The notes under the pieces were generated by a model, which made no database searches, had not been told where the DNA came from, and saw nothing but the letters and a program-made list of their open reading frames with translations. Made by a program: the position numbers and the translations under genes. 64,000 nt of DNA. Source: Arsenophonus sp046530935 (GTDB lineage: Bacteria > Pseudomonadota > Gammaproteobacteria > Enterobacterales > Enterobacteriaceae). Below are positions 22,420 to 33,430 of this stretch, in pieces. The DNA is taken from NCBI GenBank assembly GCA_046530935.1, contig JBHEQW010000002.1, forward strand, positions 5,494 to 69,493, written 5' to 3'. Positions within the stretch are counted from its first letter, which is position 1. Each line of letters begins with the position of its first letter.

Positions 22420-23775
22420 TGATATAGCCAGATGTTTAAAGTAACTGTTACTTCCAGTAAGCTAGTATTGTTTTTTTGAATAAATTAGATTTTATTTAAA
22501 AGTAATTTTCTATAGACTAAAGTATGGTATTATTACCAATACTGATTGGAATAATTTTTGATTATACAGCCAAATATATCAACACACACTTATCTCAAGC
22601 TCTTAAAATTAGAAGTAAAATAATGGCTTTGCAACCAATTTTTATACGATAATTAAATCGCTTGACATATTCCTCTTTGAGGATGTCTTTGCGTGAGGAT
22701 CTAAAGTCCGTGTTCTATACCAATCAAGCTCTCTACAGAAACCTTTAAATTCCTTTTTTTGTGGCTGAACGGTTTCGCAGAAAAAATCGTTCTATAAATT
22801 CTTTTTTTATTATATGTAAGTAGCAGATGAATAGTATGTACGTACTTAGTTAAAAGTTAAGATCACGCAAAAAAGGTCTAGCAATTTTGCATAGTCTTAA
22901 TCTTATAGACAGATAAAAACCCATCTAGTAGCGCGATCTATACATACGAAAAGATAACCTCCTGAAGTTTCGTTTTGGATTTTCGAAAGACATTTTAGAT
23001 CTACTTTAAAATAAGAAGGATAATAGCTTTTAAACACTTTATCCTTCAGCTTATTCTGGCTTCATCTAATTTCATGCAAATTTCCACCGAGCCTAGACCT
23101 AGGTAAAAAGCAATTCAGCCCAAGTTCTAGATATTAATGGCTAAATTGGCTAAATTAGGGTTGGATGTTCAGAAATTCGTATACAGGTAGATTCTGTAAG
23201 CAGATCGTCGAGATAGAGGAAAAACGTTTCTGCAGGAAACCGACTAGTGCTTGCTGATCTAGCAACATCGTCATCGTCGGCAAACGATGTTGGATATGGC
23301 TGTACGACCATGGTCTATATAATTGCAATCCGGAAACAAATATATAACGATAAAGCGGAATTTTTTGGTTTTAGACTTTGCTTCGTTACAGGAAGCGTTC
23401 ATTATAATAAAATCTTCTACCATTTATTTTTTAATTTTATAATCAATGCATTTATTGAGTTCTTTAACATCTTCAAGTAATTATATTTTTTAGGATTTTT
23501 ATCTTAGTGATTTCTTTGGCATCAACTAGAAAACAATCCATTAACACATCTAATTTATCGGATTGCTTATCCATAGTACTCTACGATTAATAGGGCATAT
23601 GTAGAACATAACACACATTATGGAATGAACTGTTGGGTATCTACTCTATTTTTATCCCTACGCTGTTTTGGAGATCTTCATAATCTGAGTACTGGTTTAT
23701 AGCCTACGATATCTTTATATTTTCAATTAATTCAGCTAGATAGCTTATAATAATTTCGCAGAAATCATAAATTGG
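22420..23775. other. Decayed stretch without a recognised gene
   Basis: The 77-codon frame at 23247-23480 has no recognisable motif and changes from GC-richer to very AT-rich sequence in the middle. The stretch 23000-23350 is less AT-rich than its surroundings and may be an old mobile-element gene, but I could not name it. Confidence 0.35.
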
Positions 23776-23779
23776 ATAA

Positions 23780-25430
23780 ATCATGATTACAACACACTAC
23801 TTCATGTGTTAAAAAAGCCATTTATCTTAAGCGTTTTATGATCGCCATCATGAAATGATGGAGGAGAGAGCTGCTAAATTTTAGCATATACCAAAAAGAA
23901 GCCTAGAGGAATGCCTCGTACAACTTAGATCCTCAATTTTTTCTTGCAGAGCAAGCATTATCTGCCTCTAATCATAATTATCTAGGGGTTTGAGCAACTC
24001 CAATGGCAACATGATGATTTTTGATACAACTGCATTTATGTAGTAATAACTGAAAGTATGATTGCTGATGAATTTATTACCTATATAGAACTATGAATAA
24101 TCCAAGTCCACTTTGCTCACTTAGACAAACAGAAAGATAAGCACGCTGATAGATCTGATGAATGCGGACAGTATGATGATTTTTATTTCTCTGGCAAGAT
24201 ACCAAGATGGCAATTTAGCAAGATATATAATCCCACATAGTGCTCCTAACTAAACTGCTCTTTTTATTATTAGATGATGCCTAGAATAACTTTCTTGTAA
24301 AACATGATGAAAGTGTCAAACTCTAGTGTAGCAAGCCTATCTGTTGAACGAATGCTTAACCTGCATGACTTGTGTAATATGTGCCCATAGCAAGCTATTA
24401 CTGCTATCAATTTCCTAAATGTTCCAACTGCTATTTTTTCTGCCGAAGATATAAGTCAAAATCCTGCAGTTTATGCGTGTTCAAATTGGGACTGAGAAGT
24501 TATTAACACAGAATATTAATATGTTACTTGATTGCGACTGGAAAGACATTACTGTCAGTATGACAAATCTTCTTTACTGCTTTTTAACAAAAACTGCTGG
24601 CATACTAAATGCTTTATTTCTTGTTGTTCAAGCTTGCACACTAAACTATCTGCGGCTGGCATGGAAAGAGGATATTGAAATTTGTATCTTATATGCATTG
24701 CACATTTATTTATGTTCGAGAACTTAATTAATATCCATATGTTCATATCTCCGTTACCAATGACGGTATGAATATTAAACATGTTATATGGAGGTGAGCT
24801 GTTATTCAAAAAAAGATAGATCAAAGAAATCTGTGAATTCAATATTATTCAGTTGATGCGTTACAGCATATTCTTTGCTAAAAAGCAGTGGCAGCCTTCT
24901 GAAGGCGCAGTACATACGTTATTGAAAAGTACATTTCGCTAAAAAGACGAAAAAGCTATGAGTAGGATAGTGTAAAATGCCTCTAGCGCGTTCACTTTTT
25001 CTACGGCATACGCCTCAAAACTTCGGAGTTATTGAAATAAAATGGTTGTACATCATTCATTATGATCATCTGACTAAGCAATACATGCAGCAAGATCATA
25101 TTGCATGAAATAGATGATCGAGCGCTATATTGCCATATTTCTGTTTAGGCATTTTAAGATGGTGCATTACTATGGTTTTTATCTAATTGTAAATTAGCAC
25201 ATTATTGGCAAAAGTGTATAAAGCGCTATAGATGATGGTTAGCAAAAAAACAAGAAAAACCGTAGTTCTCCATCCTGATGAATAGATTCTTACGCATAAA
25301 GATCCATATAAATACATTCTGTATTGTAGGTGAATAGGCTGTTTTTTATTGATGCTCAACTTGGCAACTAGGCAACAGCAGTGTTATCAGAAAAAATACA
25401 TAAAATGGAAAAACAATTGTTATTAAGGCA
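23780..25430 (+). pseudogene. IS91-like transposase relic, copy 2
   Basis: Second direct copy of the 18.4-20.0 kb relic. Reading across frames near 25130-25350 gives pieces such as WFLSNCKLA, KKQEKP and ILMNRFLRI, followed by a broken 'DPYK-ILC' region. This resembles the C-terminal part of IS91-type transposases. The frames at 24473-24727 and 24555-24842 (opposite strands) are accidental openings within it. The two IS91-like copies flank repA. Confidence 0.5.
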
Positions 25431-25435
25431 AACCA

Positions 25436-25630
25436 ATGGTTAATATTTCTAATATTAATTCATTAAGTGAAAGAATAGACAGTCATATAAAATTTTTACT
25501 TACATTAGATCCAAACCAATTCTATCTGTTTTTTAGCAATAATGGGTGGGTTTTTACTCTTTACTTAAAAAAACAATTCAATTTCTTAACCATAAATAGA
25601 TTCACTCTAAGCATCAGAGCGAGAATCTAG
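25436..25630 (+). CDS. Small protein of unknown function (64 aa), intact member of a three-copy family
   Basis: Starts at an ATG with AAGG seven bases upstream (25425-25428). The product begins MVNISNINSLSERIDSHIKF and continues through QFYLFFSNNGW to KKQFNFLTINRF. It has no signal peptide and no recognised domain. It could be a small cytoplasmic or DNA-associated protein. Two decayed homologues flank repA (19995-20145 plus strand; 22000-22170 minus strand), so the frame was once part of a repeated unit, perhaps a plasmid gene next to repA. It is intact in this copy only, and lies 180 bases upstream of metK in the same direction. It may still be a relic that happens to be open. Confidence 0.45.
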   Translation: MVNISNINSLSERIDSHIKFLLTLDPNQFYLFFSNNGWVFTLYLKKQFNFLTINRFTLSIRARI

Positions 25631-25809
25631 CCTGATCATCATATACCAAATTTGGTAATAACTCGTTATATATATTTAACAAATCAGTTTTTTACCATTA
25701 ATGAATATAAAAACAGATAGCAATAGTGCTAACTTAACGTTAATATATATTTATATATGGTAAATTATCTAATATAATTTCCCCGAAATTTTAAGGTAAT
25801 AAAACATAT

Positions 25810-26964
25810 ATGACAAGTCATCTTTTTACTTCTGAATCGGTATCAGAAGGTCATCCTGATAAAATTGCAGATCAAATTTCAGATGCAGTTCTTGATGCAA
25901 TTATTGCGCAGGATCCAAAAGCACGAGTTGCATGTGAAACCTATGTTAAAACAGGTATGGTAATAGTTGGTGGTGAAATTACGACAAGCGCCTGGGTAGA
26001 TATTGAAGAAATTACGCGGCATATGATACGCAAAATTGGCTATACCAGCTCCGATATGGGTTTCGATGCCAATTCCTGTGCTGTTATCAGTGCAATTGGG
26101 AAACAATCTCTTGATATTAATCAAGGAGTCGATCGTGAAAATCCATTAGAACAAGGAGCAGGCGACCAGGGGATTATGTTTGGTTATGCTAATAACGAAA
26201 CCGATGTTCTTATGCCGGCGCCAATTATCTGTGCCCACCGGTTAGTCGAACAGCAAGCTGAAGTGCGAAAAAATGGGACTTTACCATGGTTAGGTCCGGA
26301 TGCTAAAAGCCAAATTACTTTCCAATATGAAAACAATAAAATAGTTGGCATTGATACTATTGTCTTATCTACTCAGCATGCTGAGGAAATTAGCCAAGAC
26401 ACCTTATCAGAAGCAGTAATGGACGAAATTATTAAGCCAGTATTACCTACAGAATGGCTACAAAAAAATACAAAATATTTTATTAATCCAACAGGTTGTT
26501 TTGTTATAGGCGGTCCAATGGGTGATTGTGGTTTAACTGGCCGTAAAATTATCGTTGATACTTATGGTGGTATGGCTCGTCATGGTGGCGGTGCTTTTTC
26601 TGGCAAAGATCCTTCTAAGGTTGATCGTTCTGCTGCCTATGCCGCACGTTACGTAGCAAAGAATATTGTTGCCGCAGGACTTGCTGACCGCTGTGAAATT
26701 CAAATTTCTTATGCGATTGGTATCGCTGAGCCTACATCCATTATGATCGAAACTTTCGGTACAGAAAAAATAGCCAATGAAACGCTTGTTCATTTAGTGC
26801 ATGAAATTTTTGACTTGCGCCCTTATGGTTTAGTTAAAATGCTTAATTTATTACAGCCTATTTATCTTCAAACTGCAACATATGGACATTTTGGCCGTTC
26901 TCAATTCCCATGGGAAAAAACAGATAAAGTTTCTGAACTTCGCGCTGCCGTAGGTTTCAACTAA
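25810..26964 (+). CDS. metK: S-adenosylmethionine synthetase (methionine adenosyltransferase)
   Basis: 384 residues, the same length as the E. coli enzyme and nearly colinear with it by recall. It makes S-adenosylmethionine from methionine and ATP, releasing phosphate and pyrophosphate, in the cytoplasm as a tetramer. Visible active-site elements: GHPDK (14-18, with His15 and Asp17), Glu43, GAGDQGIMFGY (116-126), Lys166, Asp239, Arg245-Lys246, the GGGAFSGKD loop (259-267, Lys266), Lys270 and Asp272. Unusual are Cys230 in NPTGCFVIGGP, where Arg is the rule, and Gly162 in LGPDAK, where E. coli has Arg. AAGG at 25793-25796 is rather far (13 bases) from the ATG. No MetJ box was seen. Neighbours are IS relics, so it stands alone, and is the only biosynthetic gene in the window. 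Confidence 0.97.
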   Translation: MTSHLFTSESVSEGHPDKIADQISDAVLDAIIAQDPKARVACETYVKTGMVIVGGEITTSAWVDIEEITRHMIRKIGYTSSDMGFDANSCAVISAIGKQSLDINQGVDRENPLEQGAGDQGIMFGYANNETDVLMPAPIICAHRLVEQQAEVRKNGTLPWLGPDAKSQITFQYENNKIVGIDTIVLSTQHAEEISQDTLSEAVMDEIIKPVLPTEWLQKNTKYFINPTGCFVIGGPMGDCGLTGRKIIVDTYGGMARHGGGAFSGKDPSKVDRSAAYAARYVAKNIVAAGLADRCEIQISYAIGIAEPTSIMIETFGTEKIANETLVHLVHEIFDLRPYGLVKMLNLLQPIYLQTATYGHFGRSQFPWEKTDKVSELRAAVGFN

Positions 26965-26989
26965 TTACTAATAGATTTTATTTCATTAA

Positions 26990-27990
26990 GACAGTAAAGG
27001 TAGAGTTATGTTCATTTATGATGTATTTGGTTTAGGAGAAAATGGGACATTCTTCTGAATGATTTTCTAACTGATTTTAATAACAGAAAGATGATATGAA
27101 ATGAAAAAGTCTATTCTACTGGTATCTGCAAAACCAGATATTGCCTGTGATCCATTTCATAAACTCATTAGTAATAGTGTTATGCAGCTGATATCTCTCA
27201 CCGATTTGAGGCGCTGAGATCAAAGCTATATATTGCAATAACGTGCTGAACATGCCACCAACCAACGTTGGTAATATGCAGTCGTCTTCTAACGGTTATT
27301 TGGCGCGGCAACAAATACAGACAGGCATTGACGATATTGAGATTAAAGTACCTAATGTAATGTGTAGATCGCACAGCAGCAATTGAATATGCTTCAACAT
27401 CTTGTTACTACAAACTTATCTAATGTGTGAAAAAATGTCAAAAAGTATGCTCTTATGAGCATACATCCAATATATCTCCACTTGAAATGTATATGAATAT
27501 CTAGTGAGCTCTTTCGCTGAAAGAGCTCATACTCTCTTTATATCATCAACAGACTAAAATAGTAATGGCTTTGAAGACTACATGCAATGGTCCTACAGGA
27601 TTTAAGCAATCGCCATACGTTTATTCCTTTGATGATAGCATTATAGACTTCTGTCAGGCAAAATGATTGTCCTTGCCTATTGGTCATTATTGTAGTCACT
27701 GATCATGGACGTAAAAATCTGGTTTCGGTTAAAAATGCTTATTGAAAATCATAAGCAACCTTGGCTGAACGTCTTAATAGCCTTCGAGCACTTTGTTTAA
27801 CCTTTCATATCTCCAATAATTGGTAATTGTGGGCTGTATGTCATTGACATTTTGTTTGCAAGGTTTTTTCAGCGAAATAATCATTCATGGATGAAGACGA
27901 TAGAGAAAAATCTAGAAAAAACCATTTTGCTGCTATTTAAGATGCTTACATCTACTCAGAAAAATAGAGCTAGCTCAGAGGATTTTGACA
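26990..27990 (+). pseudogene. IS256-family transposase relic
   Basis: Aligns with 10080-10900: YVYSFDDSIIDFCQAK near 27620 stands where the other copy has a 'YVYFLVDGIYSHVR' reading, followed by a broken LPIGHYCSH for LLVIIGITE. Badly decayed. It contains a perfect 11-bp stem-loop (27505-27529). Confidence 0.6.
27505..27529. repeat. Perfect stem-loop, 11-bp arms
   Basis: tgagctctttc (27505-27515), loop GCT, gaaagagctca (27519-27529). It lies inside the IS256 relic, where the function of such a structure is unclear. Confidence 0.85.
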
Positions 27991-28569
27991 TGCTCTTATC
28001 TGGTTTGTGGTAACCAATCTACAATCGATAGATTTTAAAATTAAAAATTAATAGTTTCTTATATTAAAGATTGAGAATAGCTTCATGAAGCACCGCATAA
28101 GAGTGGAAGATAGCCTAATCGCAATACATCAAATTTGATAATAACTCCACATAAAAAGCTATATTTATTAATATATCACCTTTTTTTGGTGTTAATATGA
28201 AAAAATCAATAGTAAGCAGAGTATAATTTCATAATTTCAATGAGATAAGTCGATTAAAAAGACAGCTCATAAAATCAGAAGAGATAGCTAATAGCTAATA
28301 CGGGATGAATAAAGATCAAGCAATATCTGTTTTATCCACAGGATACGGAATTTTATTAAACAATAAAATTGCATATTTTAACACAAACTATTCTGTCAAA
28401 CGCTATAGATTAAAAGATATGTTAAGCAAAGGTTGTTGGTTTTATCTCAAATCAATATGTAGCCATATCTATATTTCAATTCTTGTGGTTTCAAACAATT
28501 TCCTTACTGGCAGATAATTTTGTAAATAAAAATACTCTACGGGATGGAAGACATAAGGTATCTTTTACT
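27991..28569. other. Spacer with one perfect DnaA-box sequence
   Basis: No recognised gene. The 70-codon plus frame 28305-28517 has no known motif or convincing ribosome binding site. TTATCCACA at 28332-28340 is a consensus DnaA box, but a single copy may be chance. Confidence 0.35.
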
Positions 28570-29480
28570 CAGCTAATATAAGTATTTGTATTTTGTAAGT
28601 GGAATTCTTTACAAATAACTCTATGATTATCCAATAATATTAGGCGATGGCGATTAATTCCATCATATCTAGCAAAGATTTCGTGCCATTTAACTCAATC
28701 TGGTCAAAGAATGCACTCTTTATCAATGATCGGATTAAGAAAACAGTTAACACACACTCTGCTTAAACTCTTTAAGAATCTCATTGCTTATATGATATTC
28801 TGTCGACATTAGTCTATTAAGACCAGGATTTGTTCTTTTCTCTTATCTCCTTCTCTCATGTGTTTTCTGGCTTTCATATGTTGGATTATACTCTTTCATT
28901 TAAAGAATTTATAAAAAAATATTTCGTTGATTTCAACAATACCACTTAGTGCATTTATGTTATCTGCCATCGCTAAAGTATGGAAGCAGTGACGCCATAT
29001 AAACATTGATTTTAAATCAATGCCTGTTTGTTTTGCTGACTCCCATAAAGTAAAGCTATTCAAGATATATCAGAGATAATTAAACCATTTATCCTTGTGA
29101 TGTAGTTTCGCCATAGGAATTTCAATGACATTATTAAATATTTTCCTGAAATTGAAGATTTTGCAACATATTCATTATAACAATAATGAACACCACCATA
29201 GGGGGTGACATATTTACTGTGATAATATGTGTAGAATAAAGTAAAATGAATTGCTTAAATTCATGAATCTGCATCATATGACAAATTATCATAAAGCTAA
29301 CTAATGAGATGCGACTTTATAATATTAGCAGAGCGTTAGAGGAAAGAGTCTCGTTGATCTGTATGACTGTTTGCTTTTTCATGTCAACCTGTGTAGCAAA
29401 AAATCCTTCCATAGTATAATAGATTTTCACCAATAACATTTGCTAATATAACCTTTTTCACTACTGGAGTATATCGATGG
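28570..29480 (-). pseudogene. IS1595-family relic, left arm of composite transposon 1
   Basis: The minus strand aligns with the plus copies at 1-740, 30986-32075 and 60736-61805. It includes the block homologous to 'RDRHGYISDE' (about 28800), a frame-shifted 'SDG' region and a 3' end near 28580. The N-terminal 'FNNLTE-PLAKLH' segment is also present by DNA alignment with 58758-58949. Frames are destroyed. Confidence 0.65.
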
Positions 29481-29820
29481 CATACAACCTTATCTGCTTA
29501 CCTCATAAATACAGAATAACCTCTTCACTGAAAGAAAATTTGATATTCTATTTTTAGCATTGCACCAATTAATTCTTATAGAAATTGCAAAACAACTAAA
29601 TTTATGAGCTATAACTATATTGGATTATTTAAATATTATTTATGAAATAATTTTTGCGCATTTTTGGATATCAGTTAATGGGTTTTTGAAAAGCAAAAGG
29701 CTTTGATTGCCATATTACTGTGAGCTGACTTTTTCTCTCATGCGTTAAAGATTAATTGCTATCTTAAGTGCAGAAATGCACTCTAAAATATTTCAAAGCA
29801 ATTTTTATCATCAAATTATG

Positions 29821-29859
29821 TCAATATAAAGATAAAACGATTTTTTATCTTTATATTGA
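29821..29859. repeat. Perfect stem-loop, 17-bp arms
   Basis: tcaatataaagataaaa (29821-29837), loop cgatt, and its exact reverse complement (29843-29859). The corresponding place in passenger copy 2 (reverse of about 60345-60390) has only an imperfect version. A second small perfect hairpin, agacgctaa/ttagcgtct (29874-29882 with 29887-29895), follows 15 bases later. Confidence 0.9.
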
Positions 29860-30433
29860 ACCAAAAACAAAATAGACGCTAAAAAATTAGCGTCTCAAGA
29901 TATCTTTAAAATGGATGGCGAAATTTTCTGTTTTTGCAAATCGCCTAGATTAAGAAAAATTGCTATTAAGGGATATATAGCTAATACTGAAAAAACAAAC
30001 TGATCTTACAGAAGAACAAGAAATAGACTAGTTCTACGTTTTATTAACAATTTTTTTATATAAATGGAAAATACGAGGGGGATGAAATAATCGATGATGA
30101 TTGATTTCTAGCAATCAATCAGATCAGATGAACGTGAGCTTTTTGAAAAAATACCCAATTCGTGACGTTGGTAACCTACCTTAAGAAAGTTGCAACGAAT
30201 AAAAAAGGATTTAAATTAATGAAATTAAAGAAATAGCTGTTTAACTTTTTTGAGTGCATAAAAAAAAGAAAATGAATTATTAATGCAATTAATAGAGTAA
30301 TCCACTAAACATGTCATTTTCACTGTGAAAATATGGAAGAATATGAAAAAGCTAGTCAGCTCTATTGCATTTGAAGAGATAGTTAATAACTATAGATAAG
30401 AAAAGGATTTAAGTGACTAGTTGCTCATGAAAA

Positions 30434-30462
30434 ACAGTAGACATAATAATTATGTCTACTGT
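30434..30462. repeat. Perfect stem-loop, 13-bp arms, inside a former coding region
   Basis: acagtagacataa (30434-30446), loop TAA, ttatgtctactgt (30450-30462). Passenger copy 2 has at this place the ordinary sequence agtaatgataattcc, one codon shorter and not palindromic. Confidence 0.9.
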
Positions 30463-30985
30463 GCTTTTACCAATATTAATGGAAAAATCATAAATGATGA
30501 AAGCATAATTATTGAAATGTTGAACGACTGCGTTGATGTTTTAAAATTAACAGAAATTTAGATAGTTCATAATTTGTCAAATAGAACCTATCATACTGCA
30601 ACACATTGTGTTTGACTAAACAAATCAGGTTAATGAACCATGGAAGATTGTAGCGTTTAACTGATATAAAACGCTCATTGTCAAATCAAAAAAATCAGAG
30701 CTTTTTTGATTAATAAGGCTGTTTACAGGATGATATCCTTGATCCAAAACTTTTTCCCATAAGATATATTCCCACGCATAAACTTGTTTTGCGCCAAAGA
30801 TGGAAAGAGAGCATTATAGGATTTTAATGCTGAAAACTTCAGATTTGGTAGATTACCACTAAAAAAATAATAGAAAACCGTAAAATTAATGCGTAATTTA
30901 TCTTTGCCTCTTAACTAAGTAATTGCAAAACATCTCAAAAACTGTAAGTCTGAACTATCAAATTTCTATTAAATAAAAATTGACG

Positions 30986-32075
30986 CTGTTAAAAAATCAG
31001 GTGTTATTAGCTGTTGGATAATCTACTGTATTTTAGCAAAAATTGTTGGTATAAATCCATTATAACTGCCATGAAACAGTTTTGCTAACAGCGCTGTTGC
31101 TATAAAAAAGAAAGCAGTTACAGATCAAAGAGATTATTTCCTTTTACAAACACTCAAACATAAAACTGCATTTCATTACTTAGTTCAGCGATAATTTGTC
31201 GGATGATGTAGATTCATGAATCGAAGCAATTCATTTCACTTTATTCTACACATATCATCACAATGAATATGTTATCTGCTTGAAGATATTCATTAGAGTT
31301 ACAGTGATATCGTTTCAAAATCCTATATTCTAGGAAAACATTTAATAATCTTACTGAAAGTCCTCTGGCTAAACTATATTTACAAGGATAAATAGTTTAG
31401 TTATCTTAAATGTATATTAAATGGCTTAATTTTTTAGTTGAGTAGTTACTGGAACAAACAGTCATTGATTTAAAAACAGCATTTAGATGGCATCACTGCT
31501 TCATTACTTAAGAATCGACAACAAACATAAATGTAGTAATTTGTATTCTTGAAATTGATAACATATTTTTCCATCAATCCTTTAAATGGAAGCGTCATTT
31601 CACATAGATAAAAGCTATAAAATGCAATCATAGTATGAGATAAAAAGAAATAACGAACCATTATCTTAATTATTCCCAGAGATCGACATGTCGTTATGTG
31701 AGCGATAAAATTCTTGAAGACGTTAAGCAGAGTGTGTGTTAGCTGTTTTCTTGATCCCATCATTGATAAAGAGTGGATTCTTTGATCAGATTGAGTTAAA
31801 TGGTACTAAATATTTGCTAGCTATAATAAAATTAATTACAATCGCATAATAATGTTGGATAATAAGATAGTTATTGATAAGGAATTCCAGTTTCAAAATG
31901 TGAACACTTATATCAGCAAATTAAAAGATAGCTTATATTCCATAGCGTATTGTCATTTTATTTACAAAATTACCTGCCATTGAAGAAGATTACTTGAAAC
32001 CATAAGAATTGAAATACAGAGATGACAACATATTGATCTGAGAGCAAAGCAACAACAGTTGTCAATATAGCCAAA
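30986..32075 (+). pseudogene. IS1595-family relic, right arm of composite transposon 1
   Basis: Near full-length relic. Readable pieces in order: NLTESPLAKL (about 31345), LKTAFRWHHCF (about 31470, the family's 'TAFRWRHRF'), an 'ILEIDNIFFHQSFKWKRHF' version of the 'GIVEVDE-FFLESFKGKR' segment (about 31550-31610), then RDRHVVM and a broken SDG region, and remnants of 'QNVNTYIS-LK' near 31890. These blocks identify the IS1595/ISXO2-like type. Frameshifts divide them. The 31470-31763 minus frame is a shadow. Confidence 0.75.
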
Positions 32076-33430
32076 TAGTTAGTGCATCAGCAATATAACC
32101 TCATTGGAAGCCAGCATGATTACTCTTGCCCTATTACAGGCTTTGAAAAAGAAATTTCTCTTCAGAGATTAACTTATCTACGAAATAATCGTGATTTTTG
32201 CTAAAGTGCAAAAATCAGGACTGTCGCCTACATCCTGGCAGGATGTGTGTGGATTTATCCTGCCATGCAAAATACTTTCAGGAAGTTATATTTCACTGCC
32301 AATGACCAAAATGCAATTCTAGGCATTGCTTTCATGGCTTATTTTTATATCCTAATTACTTCGCTAACTCAACACTGCCTCACACAGTTAAGTATCGCCA
32401 CGAATAACAATGATAAAACGGTTCCCGCTACACAAAAGCAGTTAAAACAGGTTATAATATGGTGAAAGAACTAAAAAATTCAATGAAATTTTAGATGGAA
32501 GACAATAATTAGTTATTTAAGAACAAAAGAAAAGTGTTAATTTTTAAGAAGAAAATTTATAGGATCTAACTGGATATACCATAAAAAAAGTTACATTCAA
32601 TATCAATTATGGCCAACAAACATTTTAAATGTGCCAATAGCTGTTATAAATATTTTAGAAAGCCACGAACCTTCGTTAATCCACGCATTGCCGATTTTAA
32701 AAATGATGCTTTTTCATTAGCTTGTTCATGACAGTAAGATAAAGTCTGCTGATGATAAGCAAGAGGATATTAAAAATTTTTAAATTTAGTGCAAGTACAG
32801 CAAGATTTTTACCTATACTAATGCTAGATAAACTACAGAAAAACACTGATTACACTGCCTGATGATTTAGTTGAGGTGCATTAAGAGATATTTGCAAAGT
32901 TTTGTTCAACGCCGCCACATCAAACAGAAAACGCAGTGGCGCCAATCTCAAAGGCTGCCTTGCTGCTAAATATTTCCTCCATACGCACAAAAACTGCAGA
33001 ATTAAATGCAGAATCAACAAGGCTGCAAAAGATGGATAATGGAAGAATAATCATTGCGCCATTTAAGGCAATTGGATTCCATTTATTTGAAAATGGCCTC
33101 TAAAGAAGAGAAGCAAAAACTCACCTACCTGAAAAAATATTTGGTGCAACTTAATCGTCTTAATATCTCAATCATCAAAGATATTGACTGGCCTAAGGAA
33201 CCAGATTGACAATAGCTTTATCTGTTTTACAGTGATAAACGTTGCTGATTATCGTCCACATCATCTTGGTTGATCTCTACAAGGATCTAAGGCGGCTGTG
33301 TCATAATGAAACGCTCCTAACTGGATAAATGTGCGATCATCAGGAAAAAGATAAGGAAAATATACTGATTTATGAAATTGACTGATCTAACACTAAAATA
33401 GCTTTTTAGGCTGTGGCTTTAGTTTAAGTG
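32076..33430 (+). pseudogene. Unidentified plus-strand gene remnants
   Basis: Less AT-rich than its surroundings and clearly once coding. The best piece is near 33020-33210: MDNGRIIIAPFKAI, then in another frame KEEKQKLTYLKKYLVQLN and NISIIKDIDWPKEPD before a stop. The 32247-32465 frame (MWIYPAMQNTFRKLYF...) may be another part, with a membrane-like segment. I could not assign a family; no second copy was found in the window. Confidence 0.4.

Larger units (their letters stand above)
29481..30985. pseudogene. Passenger segment of composite transposon 1, unidentified gene remnant
   Basis: About 1.5 kb between two divergent IS1595 relics. It aligns, inverted, with 59216-60735 between a second divergent pair. 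The plus strand is the coding one: around 30400-30510 it reads STVLLPILMEKS or, in the frame matching copy 2, a 'F-NINGKII' segment. Copy 2 (minus strand of 59561-59836) is open there and reads STFININGKIITGETIM. The gene is broken in both copies and matches no family I recognise. Perfect hairpins lie at 29821-29859, 29874-29895 and 30434-30462. Confidence 0.5.

Noticed and set aside
24473..24842. Overlapping frames on both strands (24473-24727 plus, 24555-24842 minus)
   Set aside because: Both lie inside the IS91-like relic, overlap each other and lack ribosome sites; they are accidental openings.
25879..26793. Minus-strand frames inside metK (25879-26124 and 26533-26793)
   Set aside because: Antisense openings within a complete MetK gene, with no independent signals.
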